Source: RGIG5050 sp045636065 (lineage in GTDB: Bacteria > Verrucomicrobiota > Kiritimatiellia > RFP12 > UBA1067). Taken from it: a stretch of DNA of 64,000 nt. This document shows positions 43,954 to 52,133 of this stretch, piece by piece. The notes beneath the pieces were generated by a model. It searched no databases and had not been told where the DNA came from. It saw nothing but the letters and a program-made list of their open reading frames with translations. A program made the translations under genes and the position numbers. Each line of letters begins with the position of its first letter. The first letter of the stretch is position 1. The DNA is taken from the NCBI GenBank assembly GCA_045636065.1, contig JAZTWW010000015.1:3374-67373 (forward strand). Reading direction: 5' to 3'.

Positions 43954-45108
43954 ATGAACAAGGTTCTGCACGCGCTAGTACTCATCATTCTTGTCCTTGC
44001 GGGCATGGCGGGCTACTATGAGTTCAACCTGTTTCAGAAACGTTCGCTGCTGAGCGACAGGAACAAGCAGCTTGAGGAGGCGATCGTCTCCCTGGCGAAG
44101 ACGTTCGAGGCCGAGGACGCGCAGCCCAAGGCCGCGCCCGAAGTCCAGAAGGACGTTTCCCCGTGCGAAGCCAAGGAGGTCGATTCCCCTGAAATGGTCG
44201 ATCTGCTGGAAGGATACGACATGAAGCTCGAGGAGGCCAACCTCCCGACGCTCGACCTCGACAAGGAAGGCAAGGACGGCAGGGTCCGCCGCCTCCAGCT
44301 GAGGAACCATCTTTTCATCGTTGGAGGAGCGCCCGTCGAGGACGAGGTCACGCCCGGCAAGTTCAAGACGACCGGTGAAGGCACGGCCGACGAGCTTATA
44401 GGCGAGATCAGCTCCCGCGCGAAGGAGCAGCTCACGAAGCTCAACAACACCCGCCGCGCCCTCGCGGAGATGCGCGAGCGCCTCGAGAAGCTCGCCAAGG
44501 ACCACAACAAGCTCAAGCCCGAGCTCCGCGCCGAGAAGATCGCGCTCGAGGAGCAGAAGGCCAAGACTGTCGCCGTCGAGGGCGAGAAGGCCCAGCTTGA
44601 GGACCGCATCGCAAAGCTCAAGAGCCAGATCGACGATCTCAACGCCGAGGTGACGAGCCTCAAGGACGAGGTCCAGACCACGAAGGATGAGCTTGAGGCC
44701 GCCAAGGAGGAGGCCGAGAGCGAGCGCGCCAAGTCCGACCAGCTCCAGAAGATGCTCGTCGACATGCGCCAGCAGCAGACCGGTCCCGTCGTCTCCAAGG
44801 GTGCGACGAGCGCCGCCAACTTCACGTACGGCGAGAAGGGCAGCGTCACGAAGGTCGAGAACGAGATGCTCTGCGCGATCGTCAAGCTCTCCGACGAGGC
44901 CCTCACCGAGGTCATCGGCTCCGACCGCTCCCGTCCGCTTCCCATCCTCGATCTCGCGGTCCTTCGCACGATCGACGGCAGGCGCGAGATGATCGGCAAG
45001 ATCAGGCTGCGCCAGTGGATCCAGAACACCAGCTACGTGATCTGCGACATCCTGGAGGATTGGAGCCAGGAAGAGATGGAGCCGGGCGATGTCGTCTTTG
45101 CGGAATAA
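43954..45108 (+). CDS. Membrane-anchored coiled-coil protein, unknown function
   Basis: A 384-residue protein with one N-terminal membrane helix (VLHALVLIILVLAGMAGYYE) and a short acidic linker. Residues 135-285 form a long coiled coil of Lys/Glu/Leu heptads (LEDRIAKLKSQIDDLNAEVT). A C-terminal globular domain of about 90 residues ends TSYVICDILEDWSQEEMEPG, which resembles a small beta domain. ATG 43954 was chosen over a much longer in-frame extension that would run antisense through tgt. The layout suggests an envelope or cell-shape scaffold; no family was recognised. The downstream lipoprotein gene overlaps its 3' end by 20 bases. Confidence 0.8.
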   Translation: MNKVLHALVLIILVLAGMAGYYEFNLFQKRSLLSDRNKQLEEAIVSLAKTFEAEDAQPKAAPEVQKDVSPCEAKEVDSPEMVDLLEGYDMKLEEANLPTLDLDKEGKDGRVRRLQLRNHLFIVGGAPVEDEVTPGKFKTTGEGTADELIGEISSRAKEQLTKLNNTRRALAEMRERLEKLAKDHNKLKPELRAEKIALEEQKAKTVAVEGEKAQLEDRIAKLKSQIDDLNAEVTSLKDEVQTTKDELEAAKEEAESERAKSDQLQKMLVDMRQQQTGPVVSKGATSAANFTYGEKGSVTKVENEMLCAIVKLSDEALTEVIGSDRSRPLPILDLAVLRTIDGRREMIGKIRLRQWIQNTSYVICDILEDWSQEEMEPGDVVFAE

Positions 45109-45262
45109 CAAAGCCGTCATCCTTCTCGCAGCGCTTGCAGCCGCGCTCCTCTGCGGCTGCATAGCCGATACCGCGGAGGATTCCGATCTCCCGTGGTCGC
45201 AGAACAAGGGCTGGGAGGGCATGATCCCTCTGCCCACTAACGCGATAAACCAGTATGATTGA
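45089..45262 (+). CDS. Small lipoprotein, 57 residues
   Basis: ATG 45089 opens inside the end of the coiled-coil gene. The signal peptide NKAVILLAALAAALLCGC ends in the lipobox LCGC at about residue 24. The mature part is only about 34 residues and contains DLPWSQNKGWEGMIPLPTN. A short lipoprotein ending with a P-W...WEG motif recalls tiny PVC lipoproteins, but I cannot name it. It overlaps its neighbours on both sides (20 and 8 bases), so it is part of the same translational unit. Confidence 0.72.
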   Translation: MSSLRNNKAVILLAALAAALLCGCIADTAEDSDLPWSQNKGWEGMIPLPTNAINQYD

Positions 45263-46181
45263 GGGAGTCTCGTTCAAGGTTGAAGCGGGCGGCATCCGGT
45301 TGGATGCCCCCCTCGCTATGCGCTTCCCGACCGCCACGCGCCCGTTTGCGCGCGAGGCGTGCGAGGAGGGGCGCGTGAAGGTCAACGGGCGCACAGGCTC
45401 GAAGGGCATGAAGCTAAAGGCCGGCGATCTCGTCGAGGTGGAGGCGCTTGCGGAGGTCTCGGACAACCGCGTGACTCCGAACCCCCTCGTGAAGGTCCGC
45501 TGCATCTTCGAGGACGGCGCCATCCTTGCCTTCGACAAGCCTGCGGGCATGCCCGTGCAGCCGATAAGGCGCAGTGAGACGGGAACTTTGATGAACGGTG
45601 TCGTCGCGAGATGGCCCGAGTGCGCGGACGTTGGCGACCAGCCCCTTATGGCCGGGGCCTTGCACAGGATCGACGCCGACACGAGCGGGCTTGTTCTCGC
45701 GGCCCGCACCCAGGAGGCCTTCGACGGCCTGCGCGCGCAGTTCGCCGCGCAGACGGTGGAGAAGAGATACCTCGCGCTCGTCGAGGGGTGCGTCGCCGTG
45801 GGCGGGACGCTCGAGAACGAGCTCGTGCACGACCCGACTCTCCCTTTCTGCAGGATGGTGGACTCCTCGCGCGTCCGCGCCAAGGTGAAGGCCGCGCCCA
45901 TGCGCGCCGTCACGAACTTCGTCCCGGTGGCGCACGTGCGGGAGATGAACGAGGAGCGCACGCTCCTTGAAGTGACGATCTTCACCGGCGTCACGCACCA
46001 GATAAGGGCGCAGCTCGCCATGGCGGGCATGCATATCATAAACGACAGGCTCTACGGCGCCTTCGCCATAGAGGGGATGACGGGCCATGCGCTCCATGCG
46101 CTGTCGGCGCGGTTTGTCCATCCTCTCTCGGGTGAGCCGTGCGAGATAAGGACGTCGATGCCCGCCTGGGCGCTCGTCTGA
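45255..46181 (+). CDS. RluA-family RNA pseudouridine synthase
   Basis: The family isomerises uridine in 23S rRNA or tRNA. The 308-residue protein has an S4-like N-terminal domain (ACEEGRVKVNGRTGSKGMKL), then the catalytic motif HRIDADTSGLVLAARTQEAF with the key aspartate, and the C-terminal RluA pattern TGVTHQIRAQLAMAGMHIIN DRLYG. The usual HRLD is HRID here. The exact target uridine cannot be read from sequence. It starts inside the last codons of the lipoprotein gene. Confidence 0.9.
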   Translation: MIEGVSFKVEAGGIRLDAPLAMRFPTATRPFAREACEEGRVKVNGRTGSKGMKLKAGDLVEVEALAEVSDNRVTPNPLVKVRCIFEDGAILAFDKPAGMPVQPIRRSETGTLMNGVVARWPECADVGDQPLMAGALHRIDADTSGLVLAARTQEAFDGLRAQFAAQTVEKRYLALVEGCVAVGGTLENELVHDPTLPFCRMVDSSRVRAKVKAAPMRAVTNFVPVAHVREMNEERTLLEVTIFTGVTHQIRAQLAMAGMHIINDRLYGAFAIEGMTGHALHALSARFVHPLSGEPCEIRTSMPAWALV

Positions 46182-46203
46182 GGAAAGGAAAGAAGGTCCT
46201 TAA

Positions 46204-46452
46204 ATGGTTCTGGCGGCTGCAAGTGAAATGGTGGAGTTCCTGAGGGGGCTCCCGCACGGCGATGTCTGGATATGCGTCCTTGTGGGGCTTGCCGCGTGCA
46301 TCATTGCCCGCGTCGTCATAAAGCGGATATTCCTCATTGTGGTCATCGCGGCCGCCATCGCGGCGTTCGCGTGGTGGGTCTTCTGCTCGGACGGCGAAAC
46401 GGCGAACGCCATATCGGGCGAGGTGCGCAACCTTGAGAGGATGGTACGTTGA
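46204..46452 (+). CDS. Small membrane protein, unknown
   Basis: An 82-residue protein with two close hydrophobic helices (VWICVLVGLAACIIARVVIK and IFLIVVIAAAIAAFAWWVFC) separated by a short Lys/Arg turn, then a polar C-terminus (ISGEVRNLERMVR). An AAGGAAAGAAGG stretch precedes the start by 8 bases. The helix-Lys/Arg-helix hairpin suggests both ends on the same side of the membrane. No family was recognised. Confidence 0.65.
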   Translation: MVLAAASEMVEFLRGLPHGDVWICVLVGLAACIIARVVIKRIFLIVVIAAAIAAFAWWVFCSDGETANAISGEVRNLERMVR

Positions 46453-46472
46453 TTTTGAAAGGAGAAGGTGAA

Positions 46473-46982
46473 ATGAATAAGACATCAATTGCCGTCGTAT
46501 ACCATTCATGGAGCGGCGACGGCAACACGCGTTTTGCGGCCGAGACGATAGCCAGGGCCGCAGAGGCGGACCTGTTCGAGATAAAGCCGGAAACGCCTTA
46601 TCCGAACAACTATTCGAAATGCTGCGACGAGGCGAAGCCTGAGTGCTACGGAAAGGCCCTGCGTCCGGTGAAGCCCATCGAGGGGTTCGATCCCGCCAGG
46701 TACGACGTCATATTCGTCGGTACGCCGAACTGGTGGGGGACGATGTCCCCGCCCGTGAGGTCCTGGGTGGCCGCGAACGCCGCCGCGCTCAAGGGCAAGA
46801 CGCTCGCCATATTCCAGACGAACGGCGGCGGCGGTCTCCAGCGCACGGGAAGGGAGTTCGCGGAGATGCTCCCCGAGTCGACGATACTCGACCCGAGGGC
46901 GTTCCCCGGCGCATCCGTAAGGCAGTCCGTGGCGGCGTTGGAGGCGTTCGTCTTTGAGCGCCTTGACGGAGAGCAGCGCTGA
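46473..46982 (+). CDS. Flavodoxin
   Basis: A 169-residue flavodoxin-4-type protein: SIAVVYHSWSGDGNTRFAAE is the FMN phosphate loop, VIFVGTPNWWGTMSPPVRSW and AIFQTNGGGGLQRTGREFAE form the isoalloxazine loops. Such proteins carry electrons or act as small quinone/flavin reductases. ATG 46473 follows AAAGGAGAAGG. It ends directly at the start of the phosphohexomutase gene. Confidence 0.9.
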   Translation: MNKTSIAVVYHSWSGDGNTRFAAETIARAAEADLFEIKPETPYPNNYSKCCDEAKPECYGKALRPVKPIEGFDPARYDVIFVGTPNWWGTMSPPVRSWVAANAAALKGKTLAIFQTNGGGGLQRTGREFAEMLPESTILDPRAFPGASVRQSVAALEAFVFERLDGEQR

Positions 46983-48335
46983 ATGGGCTTCTGCAAAGCC
47001 TATGACATGAGAGGCACGTACGGTTCCGATTTCGATCTCGGAACCGTAAGGGCCGTAGGCCGCGCCATCCCCGGGTTTCTCGGGGCGAAGCGCGTTCTCG
47101 TCGGCCGCGACGCGAGGCTCACTTCGCCCGCAGTCGCGGCGGCTCTCGTAGGCGGGCTTGAAGAGGCGGGGGCCAAAGTCGATTACATGGGGCCTTGCAC
47201 GACGCCGATGGTCTACTTCTTCACGGCCGAGGACGGATACGATGCAAGCGTGATGATTACGGCGAGCCACAATCCCCCTGGGGACAACGGCCTCAAGGTG
47301 AGCTCCAAGGGGGCGCTGCCTGTCGCCGGGACGGTCTTCAGCGAAGTGTGCGCATCTGCGGCCTCCGGGACCGGGGCTCTGCCTGACATCCATCCTGCCC
47401 CGATTGCAGACGATCCCGGGGAACGGTTCCTCGCGAGGTACTTGTCGTGGCTCAAGTCGCAGCGGGGGGCCTTCGACCCTTCGGCGACGAAGCTCAAGTT
47501 CGCGGTCGACTGCTCCGACGGCATGGCCGGGCTTTTCGCCCGCGAGCTCTTCGGCGGCAATGTCGTATATCTCAACGATGTTCCGGACGGCCGCTTTCCG
47601 CACCATTCGCCGAACCCGCTTGAGGCCAAGGCCAGGGAGCAGGTTTCGAGGACCGTCCGCGAAAATGGTCTTGATTTCGGCTTCATATTCGACGGCGACG
47701 CCGACAGGGTGATGGTCGTAGACGGCAAGGGGGAGTTCATCCAGCCCGACTATCTCATACCTGTCATCGCATCGACGTTCGACGAGCCTGGAGCCAAGGT
47801 GATACACGATGTGAGAACGAGCCGCGGCGCCATCGAGGCGATACGCGAAGGCGGCAAGAGGCCTCTCATGGGCAAGGTGGGACATGCTTTCGCCAAGGTG
47901 CTTTTGAGGGAAAGCCACGCCGTATGCGGAGGCGAGCTGGCCGGCCACTACTATTTCCGAGACTTCCATTTCTGCGACAGCGCGGCGTTCGCCGCCTTGA
48001 GGATGCTTTCGGCCTTCGAGGGCTTCAAGGCAGCCGGGCTCGACATCCACTCGGCGCTAAAGCCCGTCATGGGCCGCTACGCCAACAGCGGCGAGATGAA
48101 CTTCAAGGTCGCCGACAAGGCCGCGGCGACAAGGCGGGCGATTGAAGCTGCGTCCTCGTTCGGCAGGGAGATGGGCCGCGAAACGATGGACGGCGTGAGG
48201 CTCGAGTTCGAGGAAGGGTGGGTTTCCATAAGGGATAGCAACACCGAGCCGTATCTGCGGCTCATCGTCGAATGCGACAGCTTGGGGAGGCTTGAAGCAT
48301 GGCGCTCGAAGCTCGTCGCCGCGATCAAGGGATGA
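46983..48335 (+). CDS. Phosphomannomutase/phosphoglucomutase
   Basis: A 450-residue alpha-D-phosphohexomutase with the four domain signatures: KAYDMRGTYG, the active serine loop in MITASHNPPGDNGLK, the metal loop FIFDGDADRVMVVDG, and the sugar-phosphate loop SIRDSNTEPYLRLIVE. The usual substrate pair is mannose or glucose phosphates for envelope sugars; which one cannot be told. The start ATG follows the flavodoxin stop without a gap. No terminator is clear before the pcnB promoter. Confidence 0.92.
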   Translation: MGFCKAYDMRGTYGSDFDLGTVRAVGRAIPGFLGAKRVLVGRDARLTSPAVAAALVGGLEEAGAKVDYMGPCTTPMVYFFTAEDGYDASVMITASHNPPGDNGLKVSSKGALPVAGTVFSEVCASAASGTGALPDIHPAPIADDPGERFLARYLSWLKSQRGAFDPSATKLKFAVDCSDGMAGLFARELFGGNVVYLNDVPDGRFPHHSPNPLEAKAREQVSRTVRENGLDFGFIFDGDADRVMVVDGKGEFIQPDYLIPVIASTFDEPGAKVIHDVRTSRGAIEAIREGGKRPLMGKVGHAFAKVLLRESHAVCGGELAGHYYFRDFHFCDSAAFAALRMLSAFEGFKAAGLDIHSALKPVMGRYANSGEMNFKVADKAAATRRAIEAASSFGREMGRETMDGVRLEFEEGWVSIRDSNTEPYLRLIVECDSLGRLEAWRSKLVAAIKG

Positions 48336-48361
48336 GCCCGCCGCGAGGAGCGAATTTCCGC

Positions 48362-48390
48362 TTGCTTTTTGCACCGGATTGTGAGATAAT
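48362..48390 (+). promoter_or_regulatory. Likely promoter of pcnB
   Basis: TTGCTT (48362-48367) and GATAAT (48385-48390) are 17 bases apart, 12 bases before ATG 48402, which makes the leader very short. Confidence 0.5.
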
Positions 48391-48401
48391 ATCCGCTATT
48401 C

Positions 48402-49670
48402 ATGTTTGATTTTCTGGCTAAAAAGTTTTCAAAGAGGCGCGCGCCCGTGGTGTACGAGCGCGCCAGCCATTGCATATCCCGCCAGAACATAGATCCCGAC
48501 GCCTTGAAGGTGCTATACCGCCTCTCGCATCTAGGGTACACGGCGTACCTCGTGGGCGGGGGCGTGAGGGATCTCCTTCTTGGGCGCGCCCCGAAGGATT
48601 TCGACGTCGGCACGAGCGCCCAGCCCATAGAGGTCAAGAGGGCTTTCCACAACTGCTTCCTGATCGGCCGCCGCTTCAGGCTCGCGCACGTCAAGTTCGG
48701 CTCCAAGGTGATAGAGACGGCCACTTTCCGCCGCGATTCGCAGACCGTCGGCGAGATAATCGAGCACGCGGCCGAAGGCCCGTTCGAGGACAACAGCTGG
48801 GGTACGCCCGAGACTGACGCCTTCCGGCGCGACTTCACGGTGAACGGCCTCTTCTACGACATCAACACCTTCGCCGTGATCGACTGGGTGGGCGGCATGG
48901 AGGATCTCAAGAAGAGGCTCATCCGCTCCATCGGCGATCCGATGATCCGCTTCCGCGAGGACCCCGTTAGGATGATGCGGGCGATCAAGTTCTCGAGCCG
49001 TCTCGGCTTCAAGATAGAGAAGGGCACCGAGAAGGCGATCCGCAAGCTCCACGGCTGCATACTCTCGGCGAGCGTGCCGCGCCTCTGCGAGGAGGTCTAC
49101 CGCCTCTTCGGCAACGGCACCTCGGAGAAGGCTTTCCGTATGATGTGGGAGATGGGGCTTCTCGGCGATCTCATACCCGAGCTCGCGGCCTTCATCGACA
49201 TGGACGGCGGCGCCGAGAGCGAGACGTGGAAGTATCTCGCCGTCCTGGACCGCTACGAGAGCGTCATGAAGGAGCGCGGCATCGAGGTGTCGAACGCCTT
49301 GAGGACGGCCGTGTTGATGGTGGCGTTCTCCCGCACGGCCGGCGCAAGGGCGGCGGTCGGGGCGATGAGCGCGCACCTTAAGATCCCGCGCCTCGTGTAC
49401 TTCACCGCAGTCTCGATGATCGAAAGCGAGAAGCGCCTCAAGGTAAGCCCCGCAAAGGGCAAGCGCAAGCTCGCGTACAGCCCAGGCTTCGCGGATCTCC
49501 TCGATTTCTCAAGGATAGTCGCCCGCGCCGAAGGTGCGGGCGAGACTACTCTCGACGAGTGGGAGGCGCTCGCCAGGGAGGTCACGGTTTCCAAACAAAA
49601 AGGCAAACAGCAGGATCCCGGCCAGGCCGGATCCCAGATGCAAAGAACAACAAGGCAAAGAAAACAATGA
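48402..49670 (+). CDS. pcnB: Poly(A) polymerase / tRNA nucleotidyltransferase family (PcnB type)
   Basis: A class II nucleotidyltransferase of 422 residues. GGGVRDLLLGRAPKDFDVGT carries the metal aspartates (DFD), then FRLAHVKFGSKVIETATFRR and RRDFTVNGLFYDINTFAVID; MIRFREDPVRMMRAIKFSSR follows. These fit bacterial poly(A) polymerase I, which tags RNA 3' ends for decay; a CCA-adding enzyme is closely related and possible. The C-terminus is basic (KQKGKQQDPGQAGSQMQRTT). The stop overlaps the next start (ATGA). Confidence 0.87.
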   Translation: MFDFLAKKFSKRRAPVVYERASHCISRQNIDPDALKVLYRLSHLGYTAYLVGGGVRDLLLGRAPKDFDVGTSAQPIEVKRAFHNCFLIGRRFRLAHVKFGSKVIETATFRRDSQTVGEIIEHAAEGPFEDNSWGTPETDAFRRDFTVNGLFYDINTFAVIDWVGGMEDLKKRLIRSIGDPMIRFREDPVRMMRAIKFSSRLGFKIEKGTEKAIRKLHGCILSASVPRLCEEVYRLFGNGTSEKAFRMMWEMGLLGDLIPELAAFIDMDGGAESETWKYLAVLDRYESVMKERGIEVSNALRTAVLMVAFSRTAGARAAVGAMSAHLKIPRLVYFTAVSMIESEKRLKVSPAKGKRKLAYSPGFADLLDFSRIVARAEGAGETTLDEWEALAREVTVSKQKGKQQDPGQAGSQMQRTTRQRKQ

Positions 49671-50686
49671 GCAAGAAAGAAACTCTCCCGAACGAGGAAC
49701 TGCCCGCGATCGTAAAGGCCGCGCCTGAGCTGCTGCCCGTGTACGACTGGTGGGTCAAGGAAGGGAAGAAGACTCTTACATACGTGGCTGTGGCCGCTGC
49801 GATCGCGCTCGCGTACGTGTACGGCAGGAACTACATGCGTTCGCGCGAGGCGAAGGCTTCTGCGGCGCTCGTAAGGCTTTCGACGCCGGTGCGCGTAGAG
49901 AACGAAGGCGTCACCGCCGCCGACTGCGCCGAGGCCGCCGCCAAGTACAGCTCGTCCAACGTCGGATACGCCCTCAAGCTCAGGCTTGCAAAGCGCCTCT
50001 ACGAGGAGCGCAGCTTTGAGGAGGCCCTCAAGGAGTACGAGGGTCTTTCCGGCAAGGTCGCCGCATCCGATCCTTTCTACGGCTTCGCGGAGATGGGCCG
50101 CGCATATTCGCTTGAGGCCCTCGGCCGCTACGGCGAGGCCAGGGAGGCCTTCGATGCCGTCGCCGCCGACGAGGAAGCCGGCGTATTCAAGAACGAGGCT
50201 CGCGTCTCGGCACTTCGCGCAGCCGCTCTCGGCGGCGACAGGGATGGCGCTCTCGCCGGTCTCGCCGCGCTCAAGGAAGGCGCGGACGACGACTTCAAGG
50301 ATGCCGTCGAGGCCGCGGAAAGGCTTGTAAAGTCATACGATCCCGAAATTGCCGGCTTCGCCGGGCGCATCGCCGATACCGATCCGCTCTCGCAGTACGA
50401 GGCGGCGGCCAAGGCCCTCGCCGACGAGGATGCGTCAAAGCCCGAGGCTATCCCGGAGGCGACGATCCCCGAAGCGATCCCCGAGGCAACGATTCCCGAG
50501 GCCACAATCCCCGAGGCAACCCCGGAGCCCGCTCCCGCACCTGAGACGCCTGCCGCAGAGCCTGCGCCCGAGGCGCCAGCTCCCGAGGCCGCCCCTGAGC
50601 CCGCTCCTGCCCCGGAGGCTCCTGCCGCAGAGCCTGCTCCGGAAGCTCCCGCCCCCGAGGCTCCTGCGGCCCCCGCAGCCGAGTGA
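49667..50686 (+). CDS. Membrane-anchored TPR-like protein with Pro/Glu/Ala repeat tail
   Basis: A 339-residue protein: one membrane helix at residues 32-52 (LTYVAVAAAIALAYVYGRNY), then about three helix pairs (residues 85-250) that look like tetratricopeptide repeats (EEALKEYEGLSGKVA, AYSLEALGRYGEAREAFDAV), as in YfgM-type proteins. The last 80 residues are low complexity: first four copies of a PEATIPEA-type unit, then PAPE/APEA repeats. Such tails span the periplasm or mediate weak contacts. ATG 49667 overlaps the pcnB stop. A role at the inner membrane or Sec exit is inference. Confidence 0.75.
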   Translation: MSKKETLPNEELPAIVKAAPELLPVYDWWVKEGKKTLTYVAVAAAIALAYVYGRNYMRSREAKASAALVRLSTPVRVENEGVTAADCAEAAAKYSSSNVGYALKLRLAKRLYEERSFEEALKEYEGLSGKVAASDPFYGFAEMGRAYSLEALGRYGEAREAFDAVAADEEAGVFKNEARVSALRAAALGGDRDGALAGLAALKEGADDDFKDAVEAAERLVKSYDPEIAGFAGRIADTDPLSQYEAAAKALADEDASKPEAIPEATIPEAIPEATIPEATIPEATPEPAPAPETPAAEPAPEAPAPEAAPEPAPAPEAPAAEPAPEAPAPEAPAAPAAE

Positions 50687-50692
50687 GCGGCA

Positions 50693-50698
50693 TATAAT
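50693..50698 (+). promoter_or_regulatory. Possible -10 box of gdhA
   Basis: A perfect TATAAT lies 40 bases before ATG 50738, just after the stop of the TPR-like gene. No -35 match is seen in the Pro-codon-rich sequence upstream. Confidence 0.45.
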
Positions 50699-50737
50699 GC
50701 GACTTTGAAATAAAACCTGAAAGGTCAGGAACGGAAA

Positions 50738-52105
50738 ATGAGTGAATATGTTGATCGCGTCCTTAAGGAAACGGTCGCGAAGAACCCGAACCAGCCCGAA
50801 TTCATCCAGGCGGTGGAGGAAGTCCTTACGACTCTCGATCCCGTCCTTGCGGCGAATCCGCAGTACGAGGAGAACGCGATCCTCGAACGCATGGTCGAAC
50901 CCGAGCGCGTAGTAATGTTCCGCGTCCCGTGGGTTGACGACAAGGGCTTCGTCCACGTCAACAGGGGCTACCGCGTTCAGTACAACAGCGCCATCGGCCC
51001 GTACAAGGGCGGCCTCAGGTTCGACCCGACGGTCAACCTCTCGGTCCTCAAGTTCCTCGGCTTCGAGCAGGTCTTCAAGAACAGCCTTACGACTCTGCCC
51101 ATGGGCGGCGGCAAGGGCGGCAGCGACTTCAACCCGAAGTCCGCTCCGCACACCCCCGGCAAGCGCTGCAGCGACGCCGAGGTGATGCGCTTCTGCCAGA
51201 GCTTCATGACCGAGCTTTTCCGCCACATAGGCGCCGACACCGACGTCCCCGCAGGTGACATGAACGTCGGCGGCCGCGAGATCGGCTATCTCTTCGGCCA
51301 GTACAAGCGCATGGCCAACGAGTGGACCGGCGTTCTCACGGGCAAGGGCCTCAGCTACGGCGGCTCTCTTATCCGTCCCGAGGCGACGGGCTACGGCGAC
51401 GTCTACTTCGCCGAAAACATGCTCGCCGTCCGCAACGAGACGTTTGACGGGAAGACGTGCGTGGTGTCCGGCTCGGGCAACGTCGCGAGCTATGCCGCCA
51501 AGAAGCTCCTCCAGCTCGGCGCAAAGGTCGTGACGCTCTCCGACAGGAGCGGAACGGTGTACAAGCCCGAAGGCTTCACGATGGACGACATCGCCGGCAT
51601 CATGGATCTCAAGACCGTCAAGCGCGGCGAGCTTTCCGAGTTCGCGATAGGCAGCTCCAAGTTCATCCCTGGCGCGAACCCCTGGCAGATCGCCGAGAAG
51701 ATCGATGCGGCATTCCCGTGCTCGCGCCAGAACGAGCTCGACGGCGAGGACGCGGCATACCTGCTCAAGCACGGCTGCAGGCTCGTCGCCGAAGGCGCGA
51801 ACATGCCCTCCACCCCCGAAGCCATCGCTCAGTTCGTCGAGTCGAAGATCATGTACGCCCCCGGCAAGGCCTCGAACGCAGGCGGTGTCGCGACGAGCGG
51901 CCTTGAAATGAGCCAGAACTCCGAGCGCATCGCCTGGACGAGCGAGGAGGTCGATTCCAAGCTCAGGAGGATCATGAAGGCGATCCACGACAACGCGTGG
52001 GAGGCAGCTGCAAAGTACGGCAAGGAAGGGAACTACGTTGTGGGCGCGAACATAGCCGGCTTCACCAAGGTGGCCGACGCGATGGTCGCGCAGGGCGTCT
52101 GCTGA
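50738..52105 (+). CDS. gdhA: NADP-type glutamate dehydrogenase
   Basis: GdhA makes glutamate from 2-oxoglutarate and ammonia. The 455-residue protein is of the hexameric, short type: GPYKGGLRFDPTVNLSVLKF, the catalytic lysine in PMGGGKGGSDFNPK, DVPAGDMNVGGREIGYLFGQ, and the dinucleotide fold VVSGSGNVASYAAKKLLQLG with ADP-ribose contacts. The layout matches the E. coli-type NADP enzyme; coenzyme choice was not tested. Confidence 0.96.
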   Translation: MSEYVDRVLKETVAKNPNQPEFIQAVEEVLTTLDPVLAANPQYEENAILERMVEPERVVMFRVPWVDDKGFVHVNRGYRVQYNSAIGPYKGGLRFDPTVNLSVLKFLGFEQVFKNSLTTLPMGGGKGGSDFNPKSAPHTPGKRCSDAEVMRFCQSFMTELFRHIGADTDVPAGDMNVGGREIGYLFGQYKRMANEWTGVLTGKGLSYGGSLIRPEATGYGDVYFAENMLAVRNETFDGKTCVVSGSGNVASYAAKKLLQLGAKVVTLSDRSGTVYKPEGFTMDDIAGIMDLKTVKRGELSEFAIGSSKFIPGANPWQIAEKIDAAFPCSRQNELDGEDAAYLLKHGCRLVAEGANMPSTPEAIAQFVESKIMYAPGKASNAGGVATSGLEMSQNSERIAWTSEEVDSKLRRIMKAIHDNAWEAAAKYGKEGNYVVGANIAGFTKVADAMVAQGVC

Positions 52106-52133
52106 AAAGGCGTCAAAGAGAAGGAGTGGGCAC

